Shown: piece after piece, positions 16,553 to 23,958 of the stretch
How the letters are laid out: each line of letters opens with the position of its first letter
Position numbering within the stretch: position 1 is the first letter of the stretch
Source of the DNA: Streptomyces cupreus
GTDB lineage: Bacteria; Actinomycetota; Actinomycetes; Streptomycetales; Streptomycetaceae
Length of the DNA: 32,024 nucleotides
Assembly: GCF_014257025.1 (NCBI RefSeq)
Contig: NZ_JACMSF010000077.1
Coordinates: forward strand, 1 to 32,024
Direction: 5' to 3'
The notes under the pieces: model-generated
Told to the model about the DNA's origin: nothing
The model's input: only the letters and a program-made list of their open reading frames with translations
Database searches by the model: none
Program-made: the position numbers and the translations under genes

Positions 16553-17332
16553 TCAGGTCATCGTGCTGCGTGCGGCCGCCCCGCGGGGGGCGCCCAGGTC
16601 GCGGGAAAGGTTGCGGGCGGTCTCCCGGACGGCGACCGCAAGCTCCTGACGTGCCGATTCGTCCAGCAGCCGCTCGACAGGGCCGACGATGCCGAGAGCG
16701 CCGACCACGTCACCGGAGCGGTCGAAGACGGGAGACGCGATACCCGCGTCCCCGATGGCGGACTCCTGATCCTCGATCGCATACCCGGCCCTGAGGACTT
16801 CCTTCAGCTGCCCTACCAGCTCCTCCGCATCGGTGATGCTGGCGCCGGTGAGCACCGCCGGCTCACCCGCGAGCAGCCGCTCACGCTCGCCGGCCGGCAG
16901 GAAAGCCACGATGGCCTTGCCCAGAGCACACGTGCTCCACGGGATGCTGGCGCCCACCTCGAGGATCTGCACAGCCCCCTCGGGCCGGAACGCATGGTGC
17001 ACCACCAGGACGTGGTCACCGGTGAGCACGGCCACCCAGACCGCCTCGTTCGTCCGGTTCGCGAGCTGGTCCGCCCAGGTCAGCGAGCGAGTCCGCAGCT
17101 CCTGGGTGTCCAGGTAGGCGTTGCCCAGCTGCACCAGATCAGGTCCGAGCTGGTACTTCGAACTGTCCCGGTCCTGTACGACCAGCCCCTCGGCCTCCAG
17201 CGTGCGCAGCAGCGCATGCACGGTCGGCTTGGCCACGCCCAGACGGTCGGCCAGCTCGGTCACTCCGAGCCGGGGACCGGTGGACGCGAGCTCCCGCAGG
17301 ATCTGCACCGCCCGCTGCACCGCCTGCACCAT
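16553..17332 (-). CDS. IclR-family regulator of the dha locus
   Basis: The 259-residue protein has the IclR winged helix (AVQILRELASTG at 6-17, LGVTELADRLGVAKPTVHALLRTLEAEGL) and the effector-binding domain with STCALGKAIVAFLP and GIASPVFDRSGDVVGALGI. It resembles the GylR-type regulators of glycerol genes in Streptomyces. The start ATG 17332 has GGGAG nine bases upstream. It is divergent from dhaM with a 61-base gap containing a GTTCA-N7-TGAAC box, so it likely controls itself, dhaM-HPr and the facilitator operon. The effector is probably dihydroxyacetone, glycerol or a phosphate of these; this is inference. Confidence 0.92.
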   Translation of the reverse strand: MVQAVQRAVQILRELASTGPRLGVTELADRLGVAKPTVHALLRTLEAEGLVVQDRDSSKYQLGPDLVQLGNAYLDTQELRTRSLTWADQLANRTNEAVWVAVLTGDHVLVVHHAFRPEGAVQILEVGASIPWSTCALGKAIVAFLPAGERERLLAGEPAVLTGASITDAEELVGQLKEVLRAGYAIEDQESAIGDAGIASPVFDRSGDVVGALGIVGPVERLLDESARQELAVAVRETARNLSRDLGAPRGAAARSTMT

Positions 17333-17348
17333 CGAAATTTTCTCCCGA

Positions 17349-17374
17349 GTTCAGTATTGCTGAACAGTGTTCCG
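17349..17374. promoter_or_regulatory. Predicted IclR operator, iclR/dhaM divergent box
   Basis: GTTCAGTATTGCTGAAC (17349-17365) is followed by AGTGTTCCG, matching the box at 16376-16402 in spacing and flanking bases. It starts 17 bases from the iclR start and 20-45 bases before dhaM, so a bound regulator would cover both promoters. A further half-site TGTTCA touches the dhaM ATG. Confidence 0.72.
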
Positions 17375-17393
17375 ACATTTACGGTAACTGTTC

Positions 17394-17786
17394 ATGAGCG
17401 CATCTGTCGGCATCGTACTCGTGTCCCACAGCGCCGAGCTCGCCTCGGGCCTTCGCCTACTGGTGGAGCAGATCGGCTCCGACACGGTCCCCCTCGCCAC
17501 CGCCGGAGGCACCGACGACGGCCGGATCGGCACCAGTTACGACCTCGTCCTCGCCGCCGTCCGCAGCGTCGACCGCGGAGCCGGCGTCGTCGTCCTGCCC
17601 GACCTCGGCAGCTCCGTCCTGACCGCCCGCACCGTCCTGGAAGACCATCCCAGCCCCGACGTGCTGATCGTCGACGCGCCCTTCGTCGAAGGAGCCGTCG
17701 CAGCCGTCGTCACCGCCGCATCCGGCGCCGACCTGAAGACCGTCGCCGACGCAGCCAAGGAGGCCCGCAATGTCCGCAAGCTCTGA
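17394..17786 (+). CDS. dhaM: DhaM, PTS EIIA-like phosphoryl donor to DhaL
   Basis: This 130-residue single-domain DhaM has the PTS-EIIA mannose-type fold. The phosphohistidine is His12 in GIVLVSHSAELASGL. Conserved family stretches follow: AGGTDDGRIGTSYD, GVVVLPDLGSS and the C-terminal TVADAAKEARNVRKL. In E. coli DhaM this domain is fused to HPr and part of enzyme I; here those are separate genes, HPr just downstream and enzyme I 4 kb away on the other strand. It overlaps the HPr gene by 17 bases. Confidence 0.95.
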   Translation: MSASVGIVLVSHSAELASGLRLLVEQIGSDTVPLATAGGTDDGRIGTSYDLVLAAVRSVDRGAGVVVLPDLGSSVLTARTVLEDHPSPDVLIVDAPFVEGAVAAVVTAASGADLKTVADAAKEARNVRKL

Positions 17787-18069
17787 CTCCACCACCACGA
17801 GCGCCACGACCGTGTCCCAGCACGAAACGGCCGTGGTCCTGCCCGCCAACCTCCACGCCCGACCCGCAGGCCAACTCGCCCGCGCCGCAGCCAGTTTCAC
17901 CAGTGCCATACAACTGGAGTACGCGGGTCGGACGATCAATCCGACCGGTGTCCTCGCCGTCATGGGCCTGGGCGCCACTGTCGGAAGCACCGTGACCGTC
18001 CGCGCCGAAGGCCACGACGCCGAACAGGCTGTCACGGCGTTGGCCCAGATCCTCGCCACCGCCGAGTGA
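17770..18069 (+). CDS. HPr-family phosphocarrier of the Dha system
   Basis: The 99-residue HPr has the active histidine His29 in NLHARPAGQLARAA, giving a 14-residue N-terminal extension (Ser/Thr-rich) relative to standard HPr, where it is His15. The region corresponding to regulatory Ser46 reads NPTGVLAVMGLG, with Thr instead of Ser. AAGGAGG lies inside the end of dhaM six bases before the ATG. The order EI to HPr to DhaM to DhaL to DHA is complete within this window. A Thr at the regulatory site would not suit classic HPr kinase control, which actinobacteria mostly lack anyway. Confidence 0.94.
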   Translation: MSASSDSTTTSATTVSQHETAVVLPANLHARPAGQLARAAASFTSAIQLEYAGRTINPTGVLAVMGLGATVGSTVTVRAEGHDAEQAVTALAQILATAE

Positions 18070-18242
18070 TCCGACCGCCACCAGCGGTACGAAACCAGCC
18101 TCCGCTTCCGAACATCCCCGAGGCCGTCTCCGTCGTACGCCGACGGGCACGCACCGTCCTGACCCAATGGCGCGTGCCCATCCCGACAGCCGACGACGCC
18201 CTCCTGGTGATCGGAGAACCAGCGCATCCTGACCAGGCGTGA
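18066..18242 (+). pseudogene. Truncated anti-sigma-type ATPase (HATPase_c) fragment
   Basis: A GTG at 18066 overlaps the HPr stop as GTGA and opens a 58-residue frame with PEAVSVVRRRARTVLTQWRV and PIPTADDALLVIGE. This is the N-terminal helix and first part of the Streptomyces serine-kinase-like ATPases (usual form: RRxVRxxLxxWGVP, DDALLVVSELVTNAV). It stops before the N box, so ATP cannot be bound. It is probably a decayed end of a gene left by a deletion, though the four-base overlap keeps it translatable. Confidence 0.6.
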
Positions 18243-18303
18243 GCACGGATACTCAAGTTCTGCAACTCGTCCCAGATGATTCCCGACCTGCATGGCGAGT
18301 TAC

Positions 18304-18906
18304 TCAGCCTGGGTAGGGCGCCGCTTCCCGGGCCGTGCGGAGGGCTCCTGCCCACCAGGACAGTTGGTCCAGCAGTGTCTTGGCGTAGCCGGGGGTTTCC
18401 GGGTCCAGGGGGCGGCCGTCCTGCCAGGTCGTGAAGTACATCGGGAAGGCCAGGCCGTCCCGGATGGTCACCGCGTGCAGTTCCGTCAGGACGTTCTCCA
18501 GATGGAGGACCGCGTGGCGGCCGCCCGCCGCACCGCCGTAACTGACGAAGGCGACCGGCTTGGCCGTCCACTGGGTGAAGTGCCAGTCGATGGCCGCCTT
18601 CAGCGACGCGGGGTAGCTGTGGTTGTACTCCGGCGTGACCACGATGAACGCGTCCGCGCCCTCCAGGGCCGACGTCAGTGCCGCCATCCCCTCCGGACGG
18701 GGATAGTCGTCGCCCGCGAACTTCGGCGAGGCCGCCGGCAGCGCCAACGGGATGTCCATTTCCGCCAGGTCGATGACCTCGGTCTCGAAACCACCGTGGG
18801 TTTCAGCCTGTTCGGCCACCCACGAGGCCACCACCGGGCCGAACCGTCCGTCCCGGACGCTTCCTACGATGATCACCAGCTTGTGCTTGTTCGTCTCCAT
18901 AGCCAT
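18304..18906 (-). CDS. NADPH-dependent FMN reductase (flavodoxin-like)
   Basis: The product of about 200 residues has the flavodoxin-like fold of NAD(P)H:FMN or quinone oxidoreductases. It shows IIVGSVRDGRFGPVVASW at the phosphate loop, and VVTPEYNHSYPASLKAAIDW, a hallmark of this family that contacts FMN. SYGGAAGGRHAVLHL and the tail LLDQLSWWAGALRTA complete the fold. The start is uncertain: ATG 18906, 18900 and 18912 are all in frame and none has a strong binding site. It is divergent from an XRE regulator, 112 bases away, a common arrangement in Streptomyces, and is probably controlled by it. Confidence 0.9.
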   Translation of the reverse strand: MAMETNKHKLVIIVGSVRDGRFGPVVASWVAEQAETHGGFETEVIDLAEMDIPLALPAASPKFAGDDYPRPEGMAALTSALEGADAFIVVTPEYNHSYPASLKAAIDWHFTQWTAKPVAFVSYGGAAGGRHAVLHLENVLTELHAVTIRDGLAFPMYFTTWQDGRPLDPETPGYAKTLLDQLSWWAGALRTAREAAPYPG

Positions 18907-19018
18907 GCACATCACGATCAGGGCTCGCGCCGCCGCCAACCAGACCGTGTCGAGGCTGGCCCCCGCAGGGCCACCCTGAGCGCTCCGCGTGCCGCCGGCC
19001 GCGACCTATGCTCGCGGT

Positions 19019-19855
19019 ATGGGGACGCCACTGGGGGACTTCGTCCGAGCCAAGCGCGACAGCATCCAGCCCGAGTCGCTGGGGCTGCCCGAGCGTGGTC
19101 GCCGTAGGTCACCGGGGCTGCGGCGGCTTGATCTGGCCGCCCGGGCCGGTATCAGCGTCGAGTACCTGACCCGCATCGAGCAGGGCCGCGACCGTAACCC
19201 CTCCATCGCGGTCGTCAACGCGCTCGCCGACGCTCTCAGCCTCGACCCCGCCGAACGCAACCATCTGCGCTACCTCGCCAAGATCACGGGCAACGAGTGC
19301 TCCGCCCACGCCCGGCCCGCACCCCCGCGCCGCGACGTCCGTCCCACGGTGCTGGAGACACTGCGACTCCTCGAACCCGGTATCGCCGTCGTGACCAACC
19401 GCCTCGGCGACATCCTCGCCCACACCAGCGGCTACACGTCGGTCACGGGCGGGAGCGGACTGCTCGACTCCGACCACCCGAACCTCACCCGTTACCTTTT
19501 CACCGATCCCCGCGCCCGGGCCTTCTTCGCCGACTGGGACGACATCGCGGACGAGCAGGTCTTCGATCTGTGGCTCGCGCCCTCCGTCGAGAACTCCGAG
19601 TGGTTCACCTCGGAGCTCGCCCCCACCGCGGGGCCGGACTTCACGCGCCGACTGAACCGGCACACCGTTCCGCAACGCGGCGACCTCCGCCTCAACCACC
19701 CCACCGGAACCGAACTCCGGCTGCGCCGCGAGACCCTCGAACTCTCGGCGGACGGCCAGCAGCTCATCGTCTTCCTTCCGGCGGACGAGGCCACCGCCCA
19801 GGCCGTCGACCAGCTCCGCCACCGGCCCCCCAGTCGGCTTCGGGCCATCTCCTGA
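19019..19855 (+). CDS. XRE-family regulator with MmyB-like ligand domain
   Basis: The 278-residue protein starts GTPLGDFVRAKRDSIQPESLG and has the helix-turn-helix in LRRLDLAARAGISVEYLTRI and EQGRDRNPSIAVVNALADAL. The C-terminal domain (FADWDDIADEQVFDLWLAPS, PDFTRRLNRHTV) is the MmyB-like domain that binds fatty-acid-like ligands in related proteins. The ATG lies six bases after TATGCT (19007-19012), which suggests a leaderless transcript. It probably controls the divergent FMN reductase. Confidence 0.92.
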   Translation: MGTPLGDFVRAKRDSIQPESLGLPERGRRRSPGLRRLDLAARAGISVEYLTRIEQGRDRNPSIAVVNALADALSLDPAERNHLRYLAKITGNECSAHARPAPPRRDVRPTVLETLRLLEPGIAVVTNRLGDILAHTSGYTSVTGGSGLLDSDHPNLTRYLFTDPRARAFFADWDDIADEQVFDLWLAPSVENSEWFTSELAPTAGPDFTRRLNRHTVPQRGDLRLNHPTGTELRLRRETLELSADGQQLIVFLPADEATAQAVDQLRHRPPSRLRAIS

Positions 19856-19862
19856 CCGAGCG

Positions 19863-19890
19863 TGGGCCCGCGACCTGGATCGCGGGCCCA
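19863..19890. terminator. Bidirectional terminator between XRE and mannanase genes
   Basis: A perfect 11-bp stem (TGGGCCCGCGA, six-base loop, TCGCGGGCCCA) lies seven bases after the XRE stop and 20 bases after the convergent mannanase stop. Confidence 0.85.
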
Positions 19891-19909
19891 TCCCGGTCGA
19901 CTGTCAAAG

Positions 19910-21541
19910 TCAACTCGTCGTGCAGATCGCGCCGCTCAGTGTGAAGGCCGTCGGCGACGGGTTCGTCGTCCCCTTCGTGCCCGTGAAACCGATCGAGATC
20001 GAACCCGACGCCGGGATCGTCGTCGTGTACGACGCCGGGGCCACCTTCACCGTGTCCGCCGTCTGCGTCGGGACTCCTCCCCACATGTTCGTCACCGTCT
20101 GGCCCGCCGGGAAGGCGAAGGTCAGGGTCCAGCCGTTGACCGGGGTCGAGCCCGTGTTGCGTACCGTCATGTCGGCCTGGAAGCCGCCCGGCCATTCGTT
20201 CACCACGCGGTAGGCGACCGCGCAGGTTCCCGTGGGCGGGCTGGCCGTCGTCAGCGTCACCGTCGCCGAGCGGGACGAGCGGTTGCCCGCCGCGTCCTTC
20301 GCGTAGACCGCCAGCGTGTACGCCGTGTTCGGGGACAGGCCGGTGAGTGTCGCCGAGGTCGTCGTCGACGCCGCCAGAGTCGTCTCCGTCGTGCCCGTCA
20401 CCCGTACGATCTCGTACGCCGTCACGCCAACGTTGTCAGTCGCCGCCGGCCAGCTCAGGTTCGCCGACGTCGAGGTCACCGCCGATGCCGTGGGGGTGCC
20501 GGGGGCCGTCGGGGCCTGGGTGTCGGTCCCCCCGCCGCCGAAGATCGTGGCCTCCTTCGACGTCTGGGCTATGCCGTTCGCGCCGTTGAAGATACGCTGC
20601 CCCCAGGAGCTGAGTCGGTTCGGGTCGAAGCCGATCGCCAGGTCCAGGATCGGGTCCGTGTTGCCGCTCCAGGACCAGGCCAGATAGCCGAGGTTCAGCC
20701 TCTGCGCCTCGGCCATCATGGTGTCCTCGTCCGGATCGCCCCACTGGTCCGCAGGTCCCCCGAACTCGCCGATCAGGATGGGGAGTTTCGCCGTCACGAA
20801 GGCGTTGAGGTAGTCCGTGATCTCCGCCGCCGTGTCGTAGACGCTGTACATGTGGATCGAGAAGATCAGGTTGCCGGTGGTGTCCGCCGCGTACACCGCC
20901 TGGGCGTTCGCGCGCATCACGCCCTGCCAGTCCTGGCCCCAGTTGGGCGCGTCCACCATGACCGTGTGCTCCAGGCCCGCCGCCCGCAGCTTCTTCACCG
21001 CGGCGATCGTCGGGTCGGTCCAGCCCGCCGGATCGGTGTTGCCCCAGGACTCGTTGCCGATGTTGACGATGACGTAGTCCTCCTGGCCGGCCAGCACGTC
21101 CTTCAGGCCGATCCAGTAGTCCGCCGCCGAGTCGAGCGTGGCGGCCGCCGCCTCCTCGCCGTAGCCCGTCGTGTCATGCACCTCCAGTACGCAGATCACA
21201 CGGTTCGCCTTGCAGCTTGCGATGACCGCGGCCACGTCCTCGGGTGTGTTCCGGGTCCAGCGGTGGCCGTTGGACAGGACCACGCGGACGCTGTTCGCGC
21301 CCTTCGTCTTGATGTCGGCCAGCGACTGTGTCTCGCCGGGGTACCAGGTGTGAGCGTGGTTCACACCACGCATCACGAAGTGGTTGCCGTTCGCCTCCAG
21401 GAGGCGGCCGTTGCTGATGTGCAGGCCCACGGCCTGTGCATCCGCGGCCTGGGACGGGGTCGCGCCCAGGACCAGCAGACCCAACAGTGTGGCCAGCGCC
21501 GTCAGCAGTCTCGCCGCCACCGAGCTCTTGTGTGTTCTCAC
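19910..21541 (-). CDS. Secreted beta-mannanase, GH5-FN3-CBM2
   Basis: The 543-residue enzyme should hydrolyse beta-1,4-mannans outside the cell. A signal peptide (Arg/Lys start, LLTALATLLGLLVLGATP, cleavage near SQA-AD at about 33) is followed by a GH5 domain at 36-338 that closely resembles Streptomyces ManA (GH5 subfamily 8): MRGVNHAHTWYPG, LEVHDTTGYGE, acid/base Glu164 in NIGNESWGN and nucleophile Glu259 in LIGEFGGPADQ. Ser165 stands where many relatives have Pro. FN3 spans about 341-434 and CBM2 439-540 with Cys440 and Cys540 and surface Trp450 and Trp487. The start is GTG 21541, with GGAG five bases upstream. Confidence 0.94.
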   Translation of the reverse strand: MRTHKSSVAARLLTALATLLGLLVLGATPSQAADAQAVGLHISNGRLLEANGNHFVMRGVNHAHTWYPGETQSLADIKTKGANSVRVVLSNGHRWTRNTPEDVAAVIASCKANRVICVLEVHDTTGYGEEAAAATLDSAADYWIGLKDVLAGQEDYVIVNIGNESWGNTDPAGWTDPTIAAVKKLRAAGLEHTVMVDAPNWGQDWQGVMRANAQAVYAADTTGNLIFSIHMYSVYDTAAEITDYLNAFVTAKLPILIGEFGGPADQWGDPDEDTMMAEAQRLNLGYLAWSWSGNTDPILDLAIGFDPNRLSSWGQRIFNGANGIAQTSKEATIFGGGGTDTQAPTAPGTPTASAVTSTSANLSWPAATDNVGVTAYEIVRVTGTTETTLAASTTTSATLTGLSPNTAYTLAVYAKDAAGNRSSRSATVTLTTASPPTGTCAVAYRVVNEWPGGFQADMTVRNTGSTPVNGWTLTFAFPAGQTVTNMWGGVPTQTADTVKVAPASYTTTIPASGSISIGFTGTKGTTNPSPTAFTLSGAICTTS

Positions 21542-21587
21542 TGCGACTCCAGAGAAGTGAGCACCGGAAAGCATCGGAAGAAAAACG

Positions 21588-21601
21588 TGGGAGCGCTCCC
21601 A
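21588..21601. promoter_or_regulatory. CebR-type operator upstream of the mannanase gene
   Basis: The perfect palindrome TGGGAGCGCTCCCA, extended to 16 bases by a G and C, lies 47 bases before the mannanase start. It is the established binding motif of CebR, the Streptomyces LacI-type repressor that responds to cello-oligosaccharides. It predicts co-induction of this mannanase with cellulases. Confidence 0.85.
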
Positions 21602-21629
21602 CACATGTATCCACTCCGACAGGAACACG

Positions 21630-22826
21630 TCAAGACAGCGCGCGCTCTTCGATTCCCCCGGGCACCGGCGTGCGCAGCCCCCTCGCGAGGCACCCCGTCA
21701 CCGCCAGCGACGCCACCGCCATCACCGTCATCGCCGTTGCGGGAGAGGTCAGTTGGGCCACCGACCCCGCCACCGTCGCACTCACTCCCTGCAAGGTCAG
21801 CATCCCGGCGGAGTGCAACCCCAGCGCGTGTCCGCTCAGTTCGTCCGGTGTGAGCGCCATCAGCCGCTCCTGCTGGATCAGGCTCGCCCCGAAACCGACC
21901 GAGGCCAGCACCACGGCGACCGCCGCGAGCGGCACCGACGGGCCGAGCACGAAGAAGACGTACGGCGAAGCCAGCAGCACCAGTAGCGGCACCCCCAGCC
22001 GGGCGCAGCGCGCGGGCGGGATCAGGCGGCCCACCGTCACATCGCCCGCAAGCATCCCGAGGGCCGCGCAGGCGAACAGCGTGCCGGCGGACTCGGGGGC
22101 GTAGGAGACGTAGAGCGACTCGCAGCCCACCACCAGGCCGTTGGGGATCCACAGGGCCAGGAAGACCGTCCGGCGGGGGCGCGAGGACCACAGCAGGGCG
22201 TTCGTGCGCCAGGTCGCCGCGACCGACGGGCGGCCCGAGGCGCGCGGGGCCCGGGCGGTGAGGCCGAGTCGGACTCCGGCCGCCGCGAGGACGTACAGCG
22301 AGGCCGAGAGCAGCAGGCACCAGCGGGGCGAGAGGATCGCGACCAGCACTCCGCCGGCCCCGTATCCGGCGATCTGCATGATCCCGCTCATCATGTTGAA
22401 GACCGAACGCCCCGGCAGATAGCCGTCCTTGGCGAGGATCTCGTTCAGCAGGCCCCAGCGCACTCCCCCGCCGAGCGAGGCGATCAGGCCCTGTGCCAGC
22501 AGGACGACGAAGACCGCCCAGATCGGCAGTCCCGGTACCGCGAGGAACGCCGTGGCCGCCGCGAAGGCCAGCGAGAGGCCCGTCAGGGTCGCCCTCGGAG
22601 GCAGGCGGTCGGCGCCCGAGAGGAAGAGGGACGCGCCCAGCACCTGGGCCAGCGACGGGCCGAACATGCTCACCGCCGACAGCAGCGGGGAGTCGGTCGC
22701 CCGGTACACGAGTGTGCCGAGCGCCAGACCGCCGACCGTGTGGGCCGCGATGTGGGCCGAGGAGGAGAGGAAGAGAGGAGTGAACTCGGGGGTACGGAAG
22801 AGGACTTGATAGCTGTTGCCGCGCAT
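21630..22826 (-). CDS. MFS transporter (12 helices)
   Basis: The product of about 398 residues is an MFS permease with 12 predicted helices. Visible pieces are SSAHIAAHTVGGLALGTLVY (helix 1), FLSGADRLPPRA between helices 2 and 3, and GGGVRWGLLNEILAKDGYLPG in helix 5 and its loop. The C-terminal half carries YVSYAPESAGTLFACAALG and QQERLMALTPDELSGHA. I place the start at ATG 22826 because the longer frame upstream overlaps the divergent regulator promoter; no ribosome binding site is visible. It is divergent from an ArsR-like gene with a palindrome between them, so efflux under ArsR-type control is likely. The substrate is unknown. Confidence 0.87.
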   Translation of the reverse strand: MRGNSYQVLFRTPEFTPLFLSSSAHIAAHTVGGLALGTLVYRATDSPLLSAVSMFGPSLAQVLGASLFLSGADRLPPRATLTGLSLAFAAATAFLAVPGLPIWAVFVVLLAQGLIASLGGGVRWGLLNEILAKDGYLPGRSVFNMMSGIMQIAGYGAGGVLVAILSPRWCLLLSASLYVLAAAGVRLGLTARAPRASGRPSVAATWRTNALLWSSRPRRTVFLALWIPNGLVVGCESLYVSYAPESAGTLFACAALGMLAGDVTVGRLIPPARCARLGVPLLVLLASPYVFFVLGPSVPLAAVAVVLASVGFGASLIQQERLMALTPDELSGHALGLHSAGMLTLQGVSATVAGSVAQLTSPATAMTVMAVASLAVTGCLARGLRTPVPGGIEERALS

Positions 22827-22866
22827 GTCCGGGAGTCTCGGGCGGCCCTCGCGGGGGCCGTTAATG

Positions 22867-22884
22867 TTTCGCGCAGACGCGAAA
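22867..22884. promoter_or_regulatory. Palindromic operator between MFS and ArsR-like genes
   Basis: TTTCGCG-CAGA-CGCGAAA is a perfect 7-bp inverted repeat lying nine bases before the regulator ATG and immediately overlapping its AAAGGAG binding site. Its place in the divergent gap suggests that the downstream ArsR-like protein binds here and represses both genes. Confidence 0.75.
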
Positions 22885-22893
22885 GGAGTCGTC

Positions 22894-23868
22894 ATGGGCT
22901 GGTGGCAGGTCAACGCGGACACGCTCGCGCGCAGCCGGTTCGTGCTCTCGCCGCTCGCCGAGACCTTCGCGAGCCTGAAGCTGCTGCACGCGGGCGTGGG
23001 CGCGTATCCCGGGGAACGGGACTGGCTGCGGGCGCACCGGCCCGGCTACCTGGCGCTGCTGGCCGCCGACCCCGTGACCGCGCTGCTGGTGCGCGCCGGG
23101 CTGGGGCGGGACTGGATCGCCGACTTCCTCACGCCCACGCCGCGCGACGGGGAGACCTTCGAGGAGGGCGTCGCCCGGGTGCGTACGGCTCGGCCCTCGG
23201 ACGCGCGCGCCCACCTCGTCCTGTCCCTCGCCGGGCCGCTCCCCGCGTCGCTGGAACGGGACGATCTGCCGTCGCGGGCTGCGGCGCTTCTTGAGTACGT
23301 CTGGGAGGAGACCGTACGGCCGGACTGGGACCGGCGCCGACGGGTCCTGGAGGCCGACGTGGTCGCCCGGACCGTGCAGGTGAGCCGGAGCGGCTGGGCG
23401 GCGGTGCTGGACTCGCTGCGGCCGGGGACGCGGTGGCTCGGGGAGAGCCGGTTCCAGGTCAACCGGCACGAGTATCCGCCGCGGGAGATCTCGGGGGCGG
23501 AGCTGGTGTTCGTGCCGGTGACGCCGAAGTCGGGGTGGGTGTCGTGGGAGGGGCGGGAGCGGTACGCCGTCGTCTACCCCTGCACCGGTGTCCTCGCCGA
23601 GCAGCACGACCGCCGGTCCGTCCCGACCGGCCTCGGCGCGCTCCTGGGCTCCGCCCGCGCCGGGGTGTTGGTCCTGCTCGGCGCCCCGATGAGCACGACG
23701 CAGCTGGTCGCGGTGACCGGGCAGGGTCTGGGCTCGGTCGGCCGACATCTGCGGGTGTTGCTGGACGCGGGGCTGGTGGAGCGGCGGCGGGCGGGGCGGT
23801 CGGTGCTGTACGCGCGCACGGCGGCGGGGGAGGTGGTGGTGGAGGCGGCCGGGGCTGGCCGGGGGTGA
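22894..23868 (+). CDS. ArsR-family-like winged-helix regulator
   Basis: The 324-residue protein has a long N-terminal ligand-type domain (WWQVNADTLARSRFVLSPLA, ETFASLKLLH, GWVSWEGRERYAVVYP). Its DNA-binding winged helix is at the C-terminus, near 245-315: LGSARAGVLVLLGAPMSTTQ, GLGSVGRHLRVLLDAGLVER and RRAGRSVLYART. It is therefore three times longer than a simple ArsR and belongs to the long actinobacterial DUF5937/ArsR type. The start ATG 22894 follows AAAGGAG by five bases. It probably controls the divergent MFS gene. Confidence 0.88.
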   Translation: MGWWQVNADTLARSRFVLSPLAETFASLKLLHAGVGAYPGERDWLRAHRPGYLALLAADPVTALLVRAGLGRDWIADFLTPTPRDGETFEEGVARVRTARPSDARAHLVLSLAGPLPASLERDDLPSRAAALLEYVWEETVRPDWDRRRRVLEADVVARTVQVSRSGWAAVLDSLRPGTRWLGESRFQVNRHEYPPREISGAELVFVPVTPKSGWVSWEGRERYAVVYPCTGVLAEQHDRRSVPTGLGALLGSARAGVLVLLGAPMSTTQLVAVTGQGLGSVGRHLRVLLDAGLVERRRAGRSVLYARTAAGEVVVEAAGAGRG

Positions 23869-23937
23869 CCGGGAGTCGGTGCGGGCGCGGGGGTGGGTCG
23901 CGCGGCCCGGCGCTGCCGCCCGCAGCTGTGCCGACAG

Positions 23938-23958
23938 TGCCGGGCTAGCATCCCGGCA
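23938..23958 (+). promoter_or_regulatory. Promoter and palindrome of the peroxidase gene
   Basis: The palindrome TGCCGGG-N7-CCCGGCA has the -10-like TAGCAT (23946-23951) in its centre, seven bases before the ATG, with no ribosome binding site. The mRNA is likely leaderless, and a repressor bound here would block the polymerase. The right arm ends on the A of the start codon. Confidence 0.6.
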
